A stretch of 64,000 nucleotides of DNA from the NCBI RefSeq assembly GCF_001606025.1, contig NZ_CP014945.1, forward strand, positions 806,001 through 870,000, given 5' to 3'. The stretch comes from Psychrobacter alimentarius (GTDB lineage: Bacteria; Pseudomonadota; Gammaproteobacteria; Pseudomonadales; Moraxellaceae). A program made the position numbers and the translations under genes. Shown here in pieces: positions 26,850 through 35,841 of the stretch. The notes beneath the pieces were generated by a model. It saw only the letters and a program-made list of their open reading frames with translations, was not told where the DNA came from and ran no database searches. Position 1 is the first letter of the stretch. Every line of letters starts with the position of its first letter.

Positions 26850-28036
26850 TGAAAACTGCGTACCCTTATGAGCGTGTTCAGCTTTTTTCTGGTGGCGGTT
26901 CGCGCTTTGGGTATTATTTGGGCAGTTATGCCGCGCTGGTTGAGCATGATCTCAAGCCGGGTTTAATCATTGGGACTTGCGGTGGTAGTTTGTCCGCTCT
27001 TCTGGTACAGCTTGCGCCTGATCCTGTTGCCCTCAAACAGCTTATTGAGAGTCATGCGCTATATAAGGTAATTGGCAATATCACCCATGTCGCTCCTGAT
27101 GAGGTTAGCATGCGGCATAAATGGCGTTATGCCAGTCAGGCATTCAACCGTTGGCGTACTTCTCATCTAAGTATGCGCCAGTCTGCCAATATGCATGCTG
27201 ATCTTTTGGATGAACTACAACATTTGGCTATGTTTCGTATCACAAATGACGATCAATGGCTTGATGAATTGATACACTTGGCAAATACTAATAAACAGAC
27301 GGTAATTGATCCAATGACACCTGATATTGCGATTATTGCCAGTCGACTTTATCAAGGGCAAGCAGCACAAACAGCGCTTGGCCAGCCGCAGCTACAAGAA
27401 GTTTTATTTGCTCCGCTACCTTTGGCTCATCGGTATCGGACTCAGTTAATACCGAATTCTACTACCGAACCAACAGCATGTACTACGTTCGATAAGCTTA
27501 TTTCTCCTGTCAATACACTAGCACGTACACGCATTCATCAGAACGTGGCCGTACTACAAGAATGGGAAATAGCCACTGCAGTTCGTGCTTCGATGTCAGA
27601 CATGTATTATTTACCGCCCATCCATATTCGAGAGTTGGGTTGGTGCTTGGGCGGTGTGATTAATTTAACCCCCATTGAGCTGGCAGCTGCTACTGGTCAC
27701 ACAGTCTTTGCCGAAACTAAGGCAGGATATGATCGTTGGCTTGCCGCGCCTGCTATTCGTCATGTTTTTGGGTTTGACCCAAATGTGCGCTTGGCACAGG
27801 TGCATCAGTATCAGCATAGAGATGGGGCAAGCGGTTTTACAAGTCAAATACATTGGCTGCCTTTTTCTGACAATGCAGCGCAGTTAGTACGGCAGCAAGT
27901 AAGAAAACGCTTGAATATGAAGACGGCAATGATGGAGCTGGTACACAGCTCTCACGATACGTTTGTCCGTCAAATGCAGGCGCAGTGGGACTACGGGTAT
28001 AAGCGTACAGTGAGCTATATTCAACAGCATCTTTAA
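26849..28036 (+). CDS. Patatin-like phospholipase family protein
   Basis: Probable lipid acyl hydrolase of the patatin group, 395 aa, cytosolic or membrane-peripheral. The oxyanion-hole region reads GGGSRFGYYLG and the nucleophile region IIGTCGGSLSALL. The second half of the catalytic dyad, normally Asp in DG[GA], aligns with CLGGVINLTPIELA, where Leu replaces Asp. The protein may therefore use another residue or be catalytically weak. Translation is coupled to the fusion gene by a one-base stop/start overlap, so both should act on the same lipid pathway. An SDR gene follows 38 bases downstream. Confidence 0.82.
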   Translation: MKTAYPYERVQLFSGGGSRFGYYLGSYAALVEHDLKPGLIIGTCGGSLSALLVQLAPDPVALKQLIESHALYKVIGNITHVAPDEVSMRHKWRYASQAFNRWRTSHLSMRQSANMHADLLDELQHLAMFRITNDDQWLDELIHLANTNKQTVIDPMTPDIAIIASRLYQGQAAQTALGQPQLQEVLFAPLPLAHRYRTQLIPNSTTEPTACTTFDKLISPVNTLARTRIHQNVAVLQEWEIATAVRASMSDMYYLPPIHIRELGWCLGGVINLTPIELAAATGHTVFAETKAGYDRWLAAPAIRHVFGFDPNVRLAQVHQYQHRDGASGFTSQIHWLPFSDNAAQLVRQQVRKRLNMKTAMMELVHSSHDTFVRQMQAQWDYGYKRTVSYIQQHL

Positions 28037-28074
28037 TACCGCTACTTTATTACAATGACTTATCGGCAGGCACT

Positions 28075-28911
28075 ATGACAGATGTTATTAATCCTTCCTA
28101 TACTAATACCAGTAGCACACCTCATCTGATTGTGGTGGGTGGTACAAGCGGAATTGGCTTGGCACTAGCACGCCGCCACCAGCTGCAGGGCTGGCGAGTG
28201 AGTGTGGTTGGCCATAATCAAGAGAAGATAAAAACGTTAAATCAGAGTCATCCTAATATGATTACTTATTCTTGTGATTTAGCCCATGACATTGAACGTC
28301 GAAAATTATTGCAACAACTATCAGAGGTTGGTTTTCAGCGTTTGATCTATAGCGCAGGCAGTTATTTCAATGAGAGAATACACACACTTGACCGCGTGCA
28401 GAGTGACCAAATGCTGGCGATTAATTTGCAAGCGTTTGAGCATGTATTTCATTGGGCAAGTACGCAATTAAAGCGGCAAATAGAGGAGCAACCAGTCATT
28501 TGTCCTGCTACTCATACTGTATCTGATCCTAAACTCGGTCTCATTTGTATTGCGTCGATAGCAGGAGTGTTGGATTATCCTTATGCCAGTCTATATGCCA
28601 AAAGTAAGCGCGCCATGATTGCCACTGCCAGTGCTTATCGCTGTGCTTTGCAGCCTTTTAATATACAAGTTACTTGCATTGCATCAGGCTATATTGACAC
28701 GCAAGCTTTGCGCGATTTAAATAAAGGGGATGCCAGTCATAAGCCTTTTATCATGTCCCCTGAGCATGCAGTCGATAACATAATGCAAGCGATTAGCGAA
28801 GATACTGAGCTAGCTATATTTCCATGGCCTATGCGTTACATCACTAGAATATTGAATCGACTGCCAAAGCCTGTATTACATCGACTACTACGTAATAAAT
28901 TAGACAAGTAA
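28075..28911 (+). CDS. Short-chain dehydrogenase/reductase
   Basis: NAD(P)-dependent oxidoreductase of the classical SDR family, 278 aa. The cofactor motif is GGTSGIG (about residues 22-28), the catalytic Ser is in CIASIAGVL, and the catalytic Tyr-Lys pair is in YAKSK. There is an N-terminal polar leader of about 18 residues, and a C-terminal basic segment (MRYITRILNRLPKPVLHRLLR) that could sit on the membrane. It is the third gene of the lipid unit. Its substrate is unknown; a fatty acyl or lipid-head oxo group would fit the neighbourhood. It converges on the cdsA-like gene with only 16 bases between. Confidence 0.85.
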   Translation: MTDVINPSYTNTSSTPHLIVVGGTSGIGLALARRHQLQGWRVSVVGHNQEKIKTLNQSHPNMITYSCDLAHDIERRKLLQQLSEVGFQRLIYSAGSYFNERIHTLDRVQSDQMLAINLQAFEHVFHWASTQLKRQIEEQPVICPATHTVSDPKLGLICIASIAGVLDYPYASLYAKSKRAMIATASAYRCALQPFNIQVTCIASGYIDTQALRDLNKGDASHKPFIMSPEHAVDNIMQAISEDTELAIFPWPMRYITRILNRLPKPVLHRLLRNKLDK

Positions 28912-28927
28912 TGGGAGACCTTCAATT

Positions 28928-29815
28928 TTAGTAAAACCAATAAACCAAGGTAAACAGTGGCACACCAATCAGTAGACTATCAATCCTATCAAGAATACCG
29001 CCATGTCCTGCCAGTAACGTACCAATATCTTTGATCCCATGTTGACGCTTGAAGGCTGACTCTAGCAAATCCCCTGCAATGCCACTCACAACCAGCCCAT
29101 AAGCAATAATAAAGCATAACCAGCCATCAAATGGCGTCAACCAAATCCCAAATATCGTAGCAAGTACGGCAGCAGCGAATCCACCAAATAGGGCACCTTC
29201 AATACTTTTGTTAGGGCTAATGGTGGGTGCAAGATTACGTTTAAATAGCTTGTTCTTGAGCCATTTGCCACATAAATATTGAGCAATATCGTTAAATTGA
29301 CTCGAAAATAACACAAATAATACTACGCCATACTCGCTACGTTGCCATGCCACGTGTTGAAGAACAATGAGACTGATGGTCAAACTAATAGTAGCAAGTA
29401 CTAGAGCGATATCAATACCATTTATTGTTGGAGTAAGCGGAGATGAGTGAGGAATAGCATTAAGGAATGCAGGTTTGTGATCAGTTGGTGTAGAAGGATG
29501 TAATCCACGCTGTTGTAGCTTATAAATCAAATGTGCTTTGCTGCTTGGTCGCCACAAACGAATGATTTCGTATAAGGCGCGTAAGCCCACTAATAAAAAA
29601 AAGACCGTCAATAGCCATGCATAAGGATGCTGATTATTGAGGTCTATTTTTGCAATCACATAGCAGCTGCATAATGTGGCTAGCATCCACCACCATGAGC
29701 GGGCGATAAAATAAATTTTAGGTAAGCGGAGGCGGATGCCTGGATAGGCCAGTGCACCCCAAACTGTGCTTACGGTTAACATCAGACCAACCACAAACCA
29801 AGTATCAGCAGTCAT
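28928..29815 (-). CDS. Phosphatidate cytidylyltransferase-like protein (CdsA/YnbB family)
   Basis: Membrane enzyme expected to make CDP-diacylglycerol (or a related CDP-lipid) from phosphatidate and CTP. The 295-aa product has about eight membrane helices. It has the C-terminal CDP-diglyceride synthase signature: SAFKRQHGIKD followed by GHGGILDRIDS. This looks like the YnbB-type accessory copy rather than the housekeeping cdsA, because it converges on the YnbA/YnbC-like fusion group and could supply its CDP-lipid. It also lies 159 bases downstream of nadB on the same strand, so some read-through from the nad genes is possible. Confidence 0.85.
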   Translation of the reverse strand: MTADTWFVVGLMLTVSTVWGALAYPGIRLRLPKIYFIARSWWWMLATLCSCYVIAKIDLNNQHPYAWLLTVFFLLVGLRALYEIIRLWRPSSKAHLIYKLQQRGLHPSTPTDHKPAFLNAIPHSSPLTPTINGIDIALVLATISLTISLIVLQHVAWQRSEYGVVLFVLFSSQFNDIAQYLCGKWLKNKLFKRNLAPTISPNKSIEGALFGGFAAAVLATIFGIWLTPFDGWLCFIIAYGLVVSGIAGDLLESAFKRQHGIKDIGTLLAGHGGILDRIDSLLIGVPLFTLVYWFY

Positions 29816-29974
29816 CGTCCATCGTCTTAGTCATACATTACGAATAAAAGGTAAAAGTGAATCCAGCATATTATACTCAGTATAAATAGGGTACCTGCTG
29901 CTAAATTGAGAAAGTATAGTTTGTTGCATCTGGTTCACTCTTTTACCCTATATTTGCTGGTCAAAGCAGGTGCA

Positions 29975-31945
29975 TTATCCTGTGGCAGTTGTTTTAGCTG
30001 CTACAACAGAGGTATTTATAGGCAATGTACCATGATATATGCTTGGCTTATCAAGGCTGTGACTATCCAATTCAACGATTGGATAAACGACACTGGTTCG
30101 CGGCTCTCTGTCTGTGTCAGGATAGTCTAGCCGCGCGTGACCACCACGACTTTCACAGCGTTGATACGCCGCGTGAATAATAAGAGAGGCTAAAGATAGT
30201 TGCTGCTTTAACTGAAAAGATGCCAAAGAATGGAGTATAGCAGATTCATCAACACAATTTGATAAATTTAAGTCGGTCCCACTAGTACTATAACTCTCGG
30301 TTCCATCTTTTAAAAGGATAAAAGCTTTTTCATCAGACAGCGCGTTCAATGCTTGTTGCCACTGCTGTACTAGCAGGAGCGCTTGCTCTAGTTTGTCAGC
30401 ATGACGCACGATACCCATATTATTGGTCATCAGCAGTTTTAATGCGGCGGTTATTTTGACAGCATCAACGTCAAAATGTGTATTGTCTTTTATATCACTA
30501 TGAACATATAAATGAGAGCTAGAAGGTGACAAGGCAACAGCCTGAGTCTCTTTAAGAAGTGGTAGCGTCCAAGCCGTACATACCGCTTGCGCTGAATGAA
30601 TCTTATATAAAGGGCGGTTTGGTTTGGTAATGGCCTTCAAATACTGGGGCACATGTGCGGCAATGTGCCGACCGACGACCACGCATTCTAGTAAAGAATT
30701 ACTGGCCAAGCGATTGGCGCCATGCAATCCAGTATAGGCAACTTCACCAGCTGCATAAAGCCCTATCACATCGGTCAAACCGTCCGCAGACGTCACCACG
30801 CCGCCGCAGCTATAATGGGCAATCGGCGCTACGGGAATAGGCTCAGCAGTCATATCAATGCCGAGTGTCTGCAATGTTTGGTAAATCTGCGGAAAATGCG
30901 CCTTTAAGAATGCTGCTGGCAAGTGGCTGACATCAAGATGCACGTAGCCAAGACCATTGCTTTCAATTTGCTCGGCAATGGCACGAGCCACGATATCGCG
31001 TGGTGCGAGCTCAGCGCGCACGTCGATATCCAGCATAAAGCGCGTACCGGTCTGCGGACAATATAACCGTCCACCTTCACCGCGTAATGCCTCTGATATC
31101 AAAAAGTGACTATCGCCAAGCACCAAACCTGTCGGATGAAATTGAACAAACTCTAGATTGGCCAAGCGGCAACCTGCTTGCCATGCCATCATCACCCCAT
31201 CACCAACACAAACGTTGGGCGCACTGGCGCGTTTAAACAGTTGCCCTAAGCCGCCACTGGCCAATACGACAGCACTACTATGAAAAGTAAATTGACGCCG
31301 ATTGATATGATCAAAAACACGTGCACCGTGACAGTGATTAATAGCTGCGTTATCCAGATGACGGCTGAATGGTGCTGTCAACAATTCCAACGCTTCATGA
31401 TAGGGAAGGATAGTAATATTACTCGCCGCCTGCGCTTTGAGAAGTAATGCTTCCATAATATGCCGACCAGTCGCATCGTCCGCATGGGCAACTCGGCGAC
31501 AACCATGACCGCCTTCTTTGGTTAAGTGTAAGTCGCTGGTACGCAGAGTGGCGATGGTTTTTTGCTGAGTATCTGAATGAGATATTTGGGTAAAAGGCAC
31601 GCCTTGTTGGCACAGCCATTCAACCGCTTGTTTTCCAGCGCTTAAGATGCGGGCGGTATTATCAACCTCACACAATCCTGCGCCAGCAACCAACGTATCA
31701 GCGATATGGTCGGCAACAGTATCCTCTTTGTCTAAGCTTGCAGCGATACCGCCTTGCGCATAATGACTCGAGCAAACCTCAAGTGCAGCTTTGCTCAGCA
31801 CCGTGACCGAAAGCGACGTTGGCAAAGACAAAGCCGTGCTCAAACCCGCAAGTCCTGCGCCAATGATTAACACATCCGTTTGTCTTATATCGTCTTCGCT
31901 ATGTGCATCACCAATGGCGCTACCTAGGTTGATAGCCTGGCTCAT
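29975..31945 (-). CDS. nadB: L-aspartate oxidase NadB
   Basis: FAD enzyme that oxidises L-aspartate to iminoaspartate, the first step of de novo NAD synthesis. Motifs: LIIGAGLAGLSTALSL for FAD, SSHYAQGGIAAS, and RRVAHADDATGRHI near the active site. At 656 aa it is about 110 residues longer than E. coli NadB. The extra length is in the C-terminal helical part, which contains a poorly conserved Ser/Asp-rich stretch. The start ATG at 31945 lies one base after the nadA stop, with TAGGAG inside nadA, so the two are translated together from one message. Confidence 0.93.
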   Translation of the reverse strand: MSQAINLGSAIGDAHSEDDIRQTDVLIIGAGLAGLSTALSLPTSLSVTVLSKAALEVCSSHYAQGGIAASLDKEDTVADHIADTLVAGAGLCEVDNTARILSAGKQAVEWLCQQGVPFTQISHSDTQQKTIATLRTSDLHLTKEGGHGCRRVAHADDATGRHIMEALLLKAQAASNITILPYHEALELLTAPFSRHLDNAAINHCHGARVFDHINRRQFTFHSSAVVLASGGLGQLFKRASAPNVCVGDGVMMAWQAGCRLANLEFVQFHPTGLVLGDSHFLISEALRGEGGRLYCPQTGTRFMLDIDVRAELAPRDIVARAIAEQIESNGLGYVHLDVSHLPAAFLKAHFPQIYQTLQTLGIDMTAEPIPVAPIAHYSCGGVVTSADGLTDVIGLYAAGEVAYTGLHGANRLASNSLLECVVVGRHIAAHVPQYLKAITKPNRPLYKIHSAQAVCTAWTLPLLKETQAVALSPSSSHLYVHSDIKDNTHFDVDAVKITAALKLLMTNNMGIVRHADKLEQALLLVQQWQQALNALSDEKAFILLKDGTESYSTSGTDLNLSNCVDESAILHSLASFQLKQQLSLASLIIHAAYQRCESRGGHARLDYPDTDREPRTSVVYPIVELDSHSLDKPSIYHGTLPINTSVVAAKTTATG

Positions 31946-31946
31946 G

Positions 31947-33086
31947 TTAAGCCGCTCCTACATTGGCAAATAAAGAGCGGTCTTTTATGATATCGCCACT
32001 GCTCGCCACACGTTGTTTTTGTGACTCAGCAAAATCAAGCATGCGTTGCAAAGGTTTTCTAGCCGCGGCGGCCAACTCAGGTGTCATAAGTATTTCACCG
32101 CTTTGATGAGTCAAGCAGTGTTCAATACCCTGCAAGCCATTCATTGCCATCCATGGACAAAAAGCACAGCTTTTGCAACTGGCGCTTTCACCAGCGGTGG
32201 GCGCGGCCAAAAAGTGCTTGGTTGGTGAGCGTTTTTGCATCTCATGCAAGATACCCAAATCGGTGGCAACAATAAACGTATCGGCGTCCATCTCATATGT
32301 CGATTGCAGCAGCTTACTGGTTGAACCAACCACATCGGCGAGCGCCACAACGCTATCAGGAGATTCAGGATGTACCAATACCTTTGCCTCTGGATAGGCT
32401 TCTTTCAACTGTATCAGCTCAGTGGCTTTAAACTCGTTGTGTACCAAGCAGGAGCCTTGCCACAGCAGCATATCTGCGCCAGTCTCACGCGCGATATATT
32501 TGCCCAAGTGACGATCAGGCCCCCAAATGATAGGCTCGCCTTTTGCGTGCAGATGACGAACGATATCGATACCAACGGAGGAAGTCACCACCCAGTCTGC
32601 CCGCGCTTTTACGGCAGCGCTGGTATTGGCATAAACCACCACGGTACGCTCAGGATGAGCATCGCAAAACGCAGCAAACGCATCGGCAGGGCAGCCCAAA
32701 TCAAGCGAACACTCCGCTTCTAAATCTGGCATGAGGACGGTTTTTTCCATGCTGAGGATTTTTGCTGATTCACCCATGAAGCGCACGCCCGCAACCACCA
32801 AGGTCTGCGCACTATGCGCTTGACCAAAGCGCGCCATTTCAAGCGAGTCTCCAACACAGCCGCCCGTTGCCAATGCCAAGTCTTGGATAAAGGGATCGAC
32901 ATAATAATGAGCGACCAGTACCGCATTTTTGTCCTTTAACAATTGCTTGATGTTTGCTTCGACCGCGATGCGCTCTGCACGTGGCAGATCCTTTGGGATT
33001 TTGGCTCGGGCATAGTCGATATTCATTTGAGTAGCAATGCGAGCATCAGTGCTCATTATTGGCGCATCGTATGGGTAGATTTTCAT
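31947..33086 (-). CDS. nadA: Quinolinate synthase NadA
   Basis: [4Fe-4S] enzyme that condenses iminoaspartate with dihydroxyacetone phosphate to quinolinate. The likely cluster cysteines are C126 (LEAECSL), C213 (GSCLVHNEF) and C310 (CPWMAMN). The last lies in a CxxCxxC group like that of E. coli NadA. Substrate motifs include [12 protein letters not shown] and [11 protein letters not shown]. The length of 379 aa is normal for the longer subgroup. AAAGG precedes the ATG at 33086. It is the first gene of nadA-nadB, and a palindrome about 86 bases upstream of the start matches one before nadC. Confidence 0.95.
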   Translation of the reverse strand: MKIYPYDAPIMSTDARIATQMNIDYARAKIPKDLPRAERIAVEANIKQLLKDKNAVLVAHYYVDPFIQDLALATGGCVGDSLEMARFGQAHSAQTLVVAGVRFMGESAKILSMEKTVLMPDLEAECSLDLGCPADAFAAFCDAHPERTVVVYANTSAAVKARADWVVTSSVGIDIVRHLHAKGEPIIWGPDRHLGKYIARETGADMLLWQGSCLVHNEFKATELIQLKEAYPEAKVLVHPESPDSVVALADVVGSTSKLLQSTYEMDADTFIVATDLGILHEMQKRSPTKHFLAAPTAGESASCKSCAFCPWMAMNGLQGIEHCLTHQSGEILMTPELAAAARKPLQRMLDFAESQKQRVASSGDIIKDRSLFANVGAA

Positions 33087-33529
33087 AATGACAACCTTTT
33101 ATGGGGTAACGACAATTGGTGTGTCGCTAAAAATGGATCAATCAAATACTGCTGACAAAACATTGTTTAATTATGCTCATTTTGAGTATAAATACAAGTG
33201 CTTTTTAGATGTCGCTGATTAAAGGATGCGATTTACATAAACTGCGTTTTTGTGCTTGAGTGATAAGAGCTTGAGTGATAAAGGATCGAGATGATAGGAA
33301 AAAGGCTTTGGTTTTTTAGAGAGGTTCGCGTGTAATGGGAAAGAGGGTAGATAAATGGTGCTGTAAATTTTTGAATTTGAACCAACTATCCTCTGCTAAT
33401 TATCGTTTTTGACATTGTTTTTGACTTTTTATCGTTACAACCGCAGTCTATGATAATGCGACATTCACGCTATACTAAGCCATACTATCAGCCATTCGTT
33501 TTATTACCTTTTGGCTCTAAAAATAAAGG
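33087..33529. promoter_or_regulatory. Divergent nadA / nrtR intergenic region
   Basis: This 443-base spacer should contain the nadA promoter (minus strand) and the nrtR promoter (plus strand). It holds the candidate NrtR operator at 33172-33190. On the minus strand, TTGTAT and ATAATT flank this palindrome at 17-base spacing, so the operator would lie inside the nadA promoter. No coding sequence is credible here. Confidence 0.5.
33172..33190. promoter_or_regulatory. Candidate NrtR operator upstream of nadA-nadB
   Basis: The palindrome TATGCTCA-TTT-TGAGTATA has arms matching at 7 of 8 positions. The same sequence with one changed base (TGAGTTTA arm) occurs upstream of nadC at 34674. Its presence in front of both nad transcription units, with nrtR between them, makes it the best candidate binding site. 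On the minus strand it sits between a plausible -35 and -10. Confidence 0.65.
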
Positions 33530-34585
33530 ATGACCTTTAACGTTATGACATTGTCTTACTCGCACGCCCATCAACAAGGTAGTGGCACAACCGAAGTAGT
33601 CGCAGTACTTGTGGCCATCACAGACCATACCGCTCGCGTACTAACGGTCGATCAAGGGAAATTATTACCCAATGGACCACTCATGCCGTTGCACCGCTCT
33701 TTACAAGCAGGCGTTCGTCAATGGGTCGAAGAGCAAACACAGCAGCCACTTGGATATTTAGAGCAGTTATATACCTTTGTAGATACCAATAGGCGCAACA
33801 TCGATGGTCACGCATTGGTTTATGTGAGTTATCTAGGATTGGTGCAAGAGACGCAAGCGCAGCTACAAAGCCAAGCGTCATGGCAAGATTGGTACGACTA
33901 TTTTCCTTGGGAGAATCACTTGGATGGTATGCCAAGTATGATTGTTGAATTTATCGTGCCTGCATTATTAGATTGGGCGAATACCGCAGAGGATGACGTC
34001 GGTCAACAACGCCGAATACAACGCATTGGCTTGTGCTGGGGCGTAAGTCGGCCAGTTTTTGCAGATGATGACGCTCACAATATAGAGTTGGTAAGTGAGT
34101 CAGATAAAAAGCCTGAATACGAGAGTAAAGAATGGGTAGCTGAGCATGTGTTGCTGCGTTATGAAATGCTTTATGAAGCGGGGCTGATACCTGAAGCGCC
34201 TACTTATCCGCCCACTTATCAGACAAAAATACTGCCTGAACAATGGTCACAACTCAAAGGTGTGCCGATGTACTATGATCATCGCCGTGTGATTGCCACT
34301 GCTATCTCAAGGCTGCGTGCAAAAATCGAATATCGACCCCTTATCTTTGGCCTCATGCCTGAGGTGTTTACGTTGTCGCAGTTACAGCAAAGCGTAGAAG
34401 CATTATCAGGCGTGCGTTTGCACAAACAAAATTTTCGTCGCCTGCTCGATGCACAGCACCTCGTAACAGAGACAGGAGACAGTAGTAGCGCTCAACGAGG
34501 TCGCCCTGCAAAGCTTTATCGCTTTCGTCATGATATTGAACTACAAAGCTTATTGATGGATAGCAAATTACCCAAGCGTAAATAA
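33530..34585 (+). CDS. nrtR: Nudix-related transcriptional regulator NrtR
   Basis: Probable repressor of NAD synthesis genes. The first ~165 residues resemble a Nudix hydrolase fold, but the catalytic box GxxxxxExxxxxxxREUxEE is degenerate (MPLHRSLQAGVRQWVEEQ), as expected for NrtR regulators, which sense ADP-ribose or related ligands. The last ~90 residues form a winged helix: FTLSQLQQSVEALSG, then LHKQNFRRLLDAQHLV, then the wing GRPAKLYRF. The length of 351 aa is longer than the typical 230-250, with an acidic segment in the middle (about 175-205). The start is uncertain between ATG 33530 and ATG 33545: AAAGG abuts the first. It lies between nadA-nadB and nadC. Confidence 0.82.
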   Translation: MTFNVMTLSYSHAHQQGSGTTEVVAVLVAITDHTARVLTVDQGKLLPNGPLMPLHRSLQAGVRQWVEEQTQQPLGYLEQLYTFVDTNRRNIDGHALVYVSYLGLVQETQAQLQSQASWQDWYDYFPWENHLDGMPSMIVEFIVPALLDWANTAEDDVGQQRRIQRIGLCWGVSRPVFADDDAHNIELVSESDKKPEYESKEWVAEHVLLRYEMLYEAGLIPEAPTYPPTYQTKILPEQWSQLKGVPMYYDHRRVIATAISRLRAKIEYRPLIFGLMPEVFTLSQLQQSVEALSGVRLHKQNFRRLLDAQHLVTETGDSSSAQRGRPAKLYRFRHDIELQSLLMDSKLPKRK

Positions 34586-34644
34586 GAAGCCATTTTTGCA
34601 GTCGATGATGTCCACTTGGTTAAGCACGAAAACAGGTACTTGGC

Positions 34645-34673
34645 TTGCGAGAGTGTTCACTTTACGCTATATT
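34645..34673 (+). promoter_or_regulatory. Probable nadC promoter
   Basis: TTGCGA (34645-34650), a 17-base spacer and TATATT (34668-34673) form a reasonable sigma-70 promoter. The candidate operator begins at the next base, so a bound repressor would cover the transcription start. The nadC ATG is 65 bases downstream. Confidence 0.55.
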
Positions 34674-34692
34674 TATGCTCATTTTGAGTTTA
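34674..34692. promoter_or_regulatory. Candidate NrtR operator upstream of nadC
   Basis: TATGCTCA-TTT-TGAGTTTA: the left arm and spacer are identical to the site before nadA (33172-33190), and the right arm differs at one base. It lies directly after the -10 box and 46 bases before the nadC start. Confidence 0.65.
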
Positions 34693-34738
34693 ATTAAATC
34701 AAGCTCATATTATTAGTGTACGCATATAAGGGTTAAAG

Positions 34739-35599
34739 ATGACAGTCAAAAAAGAGCCAGCATTGGATGAGGTATTGCTTAAACCCTTGGTTGAAACTGC
34801 CTTAATTGAAGATTTGGGTAGACGCGGCGATGTGACGTCGCAAGCCACCATCCCAGTTGACCTGCAAGCGCAACTAGAAATTAAGACGCGGCAAGCAGGC
34901 GTGATATGTGGTATGGATTTGGCGCGTTTGTCGTTTGCTTTGGTCGATGCGCAGATTAAATTTAGCGCTTACGTCAACGACGGTGAATCGGTGGCTGCTG
35001 GTACAGTTTTGGCAACCGTTCGGGGCAATGCTCGTCATCTGCTGACGGCCGAGCGCACCGCACTCAATTTTATGACGCATCTGAGTGGTATTGCGTCAGC
35101 GACAAAAACAATCGTCGATAGTGTCGCTGCCTATCCTGCGCAAATTACCTGCACGCGCAAGACCATTCCAGGTTTGCGTGTGGTACAAAAATATGCCGTA
35201 CGCTGCGGCGGCGGGCGCAATCATCGCTTGGGATTAGATGATGCCATCTTGATTAAAGACAATCATATTGCCATAGCAGGTGACATCAAGACAGCCATCC
35301 GCCACGCCCAAGAGTTTGCAGGTCACCTAATTCCAATCGAAGTGGAGGTTGATACACTAGAGCAATTAGAGCAGGCGTTGGAGGCTGGCGTGAGCTTGGT
35401 CTTATTAGACAATATGTTGCCTGACGTCCTATCGCAAGCAGTGGCCATGTGTCAGGGCCGCGCCAAAACAGAAGCGTCAGGCGGGATTACTCCTACCACC
35501 GTACAAGCAGTGGCAAAGACAGGCGTTGATTTTATTGCGATGGGGTACCTCACACACAGTACCACTGCCTTAGATATTGGTTTGGACTTTAGTGTGTAG
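34739..35599 (+). CDS. nadC: Nicotinate-nucleotide pyrophosphorylase (carboxylating) NadC
   Basis: Quinolinate phosphoribosyltransferase, the third step of de novo NAD synthesis, converting NadA's product to nicotinate mononucleotide. The 286-aa length is typical. Active-site motifs: CTRKTIPG (138-145), RCGGGRNHRLGLDDAILIKD (156-175) and the C-terminal phosphate site EASGGITPTTV. The start ATG at 34739 has a poor ribosome site (AAGGGTTAAAG). It is a single-gene unit behind its own promoter and operator. Together with nadA-nadB it gives the full aspartate-to-NaMN route in one neighbourhood. Confidence 0.95.
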   Translation: MTVKKEPALDEVLLKPLVETALIEDLGRRGDVTSQATIPVDLQAQLEIKTRQAGVICGMDLARLSFALVDAQIKFSAYVNDGESVAAGTVLATVRGNARHLLTAERTALNFMTHLSGIASATKTIVDSVAAYPAQITCTRKTIPGLRVVQKYAVRCGGGRNHRLGLDDAILIKDNHIAIAGDIKTAIRHAQEFAGHLIPIEVEVDTLEQLEQALEAGVSLVLLDNMLPDVLSQAVAMCQGRAKTEASGGITPTTVQAVAKTGVDFIAMGYLTHSTTALDIGLDFSV

Positions 35600-35841
35600 T
35601 CTGGTTTGTTGAGGTTTTATAAGATTGCTTGATAGCTTAGTTGCTCATTCCTTAGCGCCTGAATAAAGCATTTGATAAAAGTCTGATATTGGTGATATAA
35701 AAAATCGACAAAGTTAATGATTTTATTGGCTTATCTGCCTATGTTACAATGCCATTTTTCGATGCGTATTGGGTCATCTTTGCACTCGCACGATGACCTT
35801 ACTTTTTGTACAAGTTATTTCAATAGACAAGCGAGCGCTCA

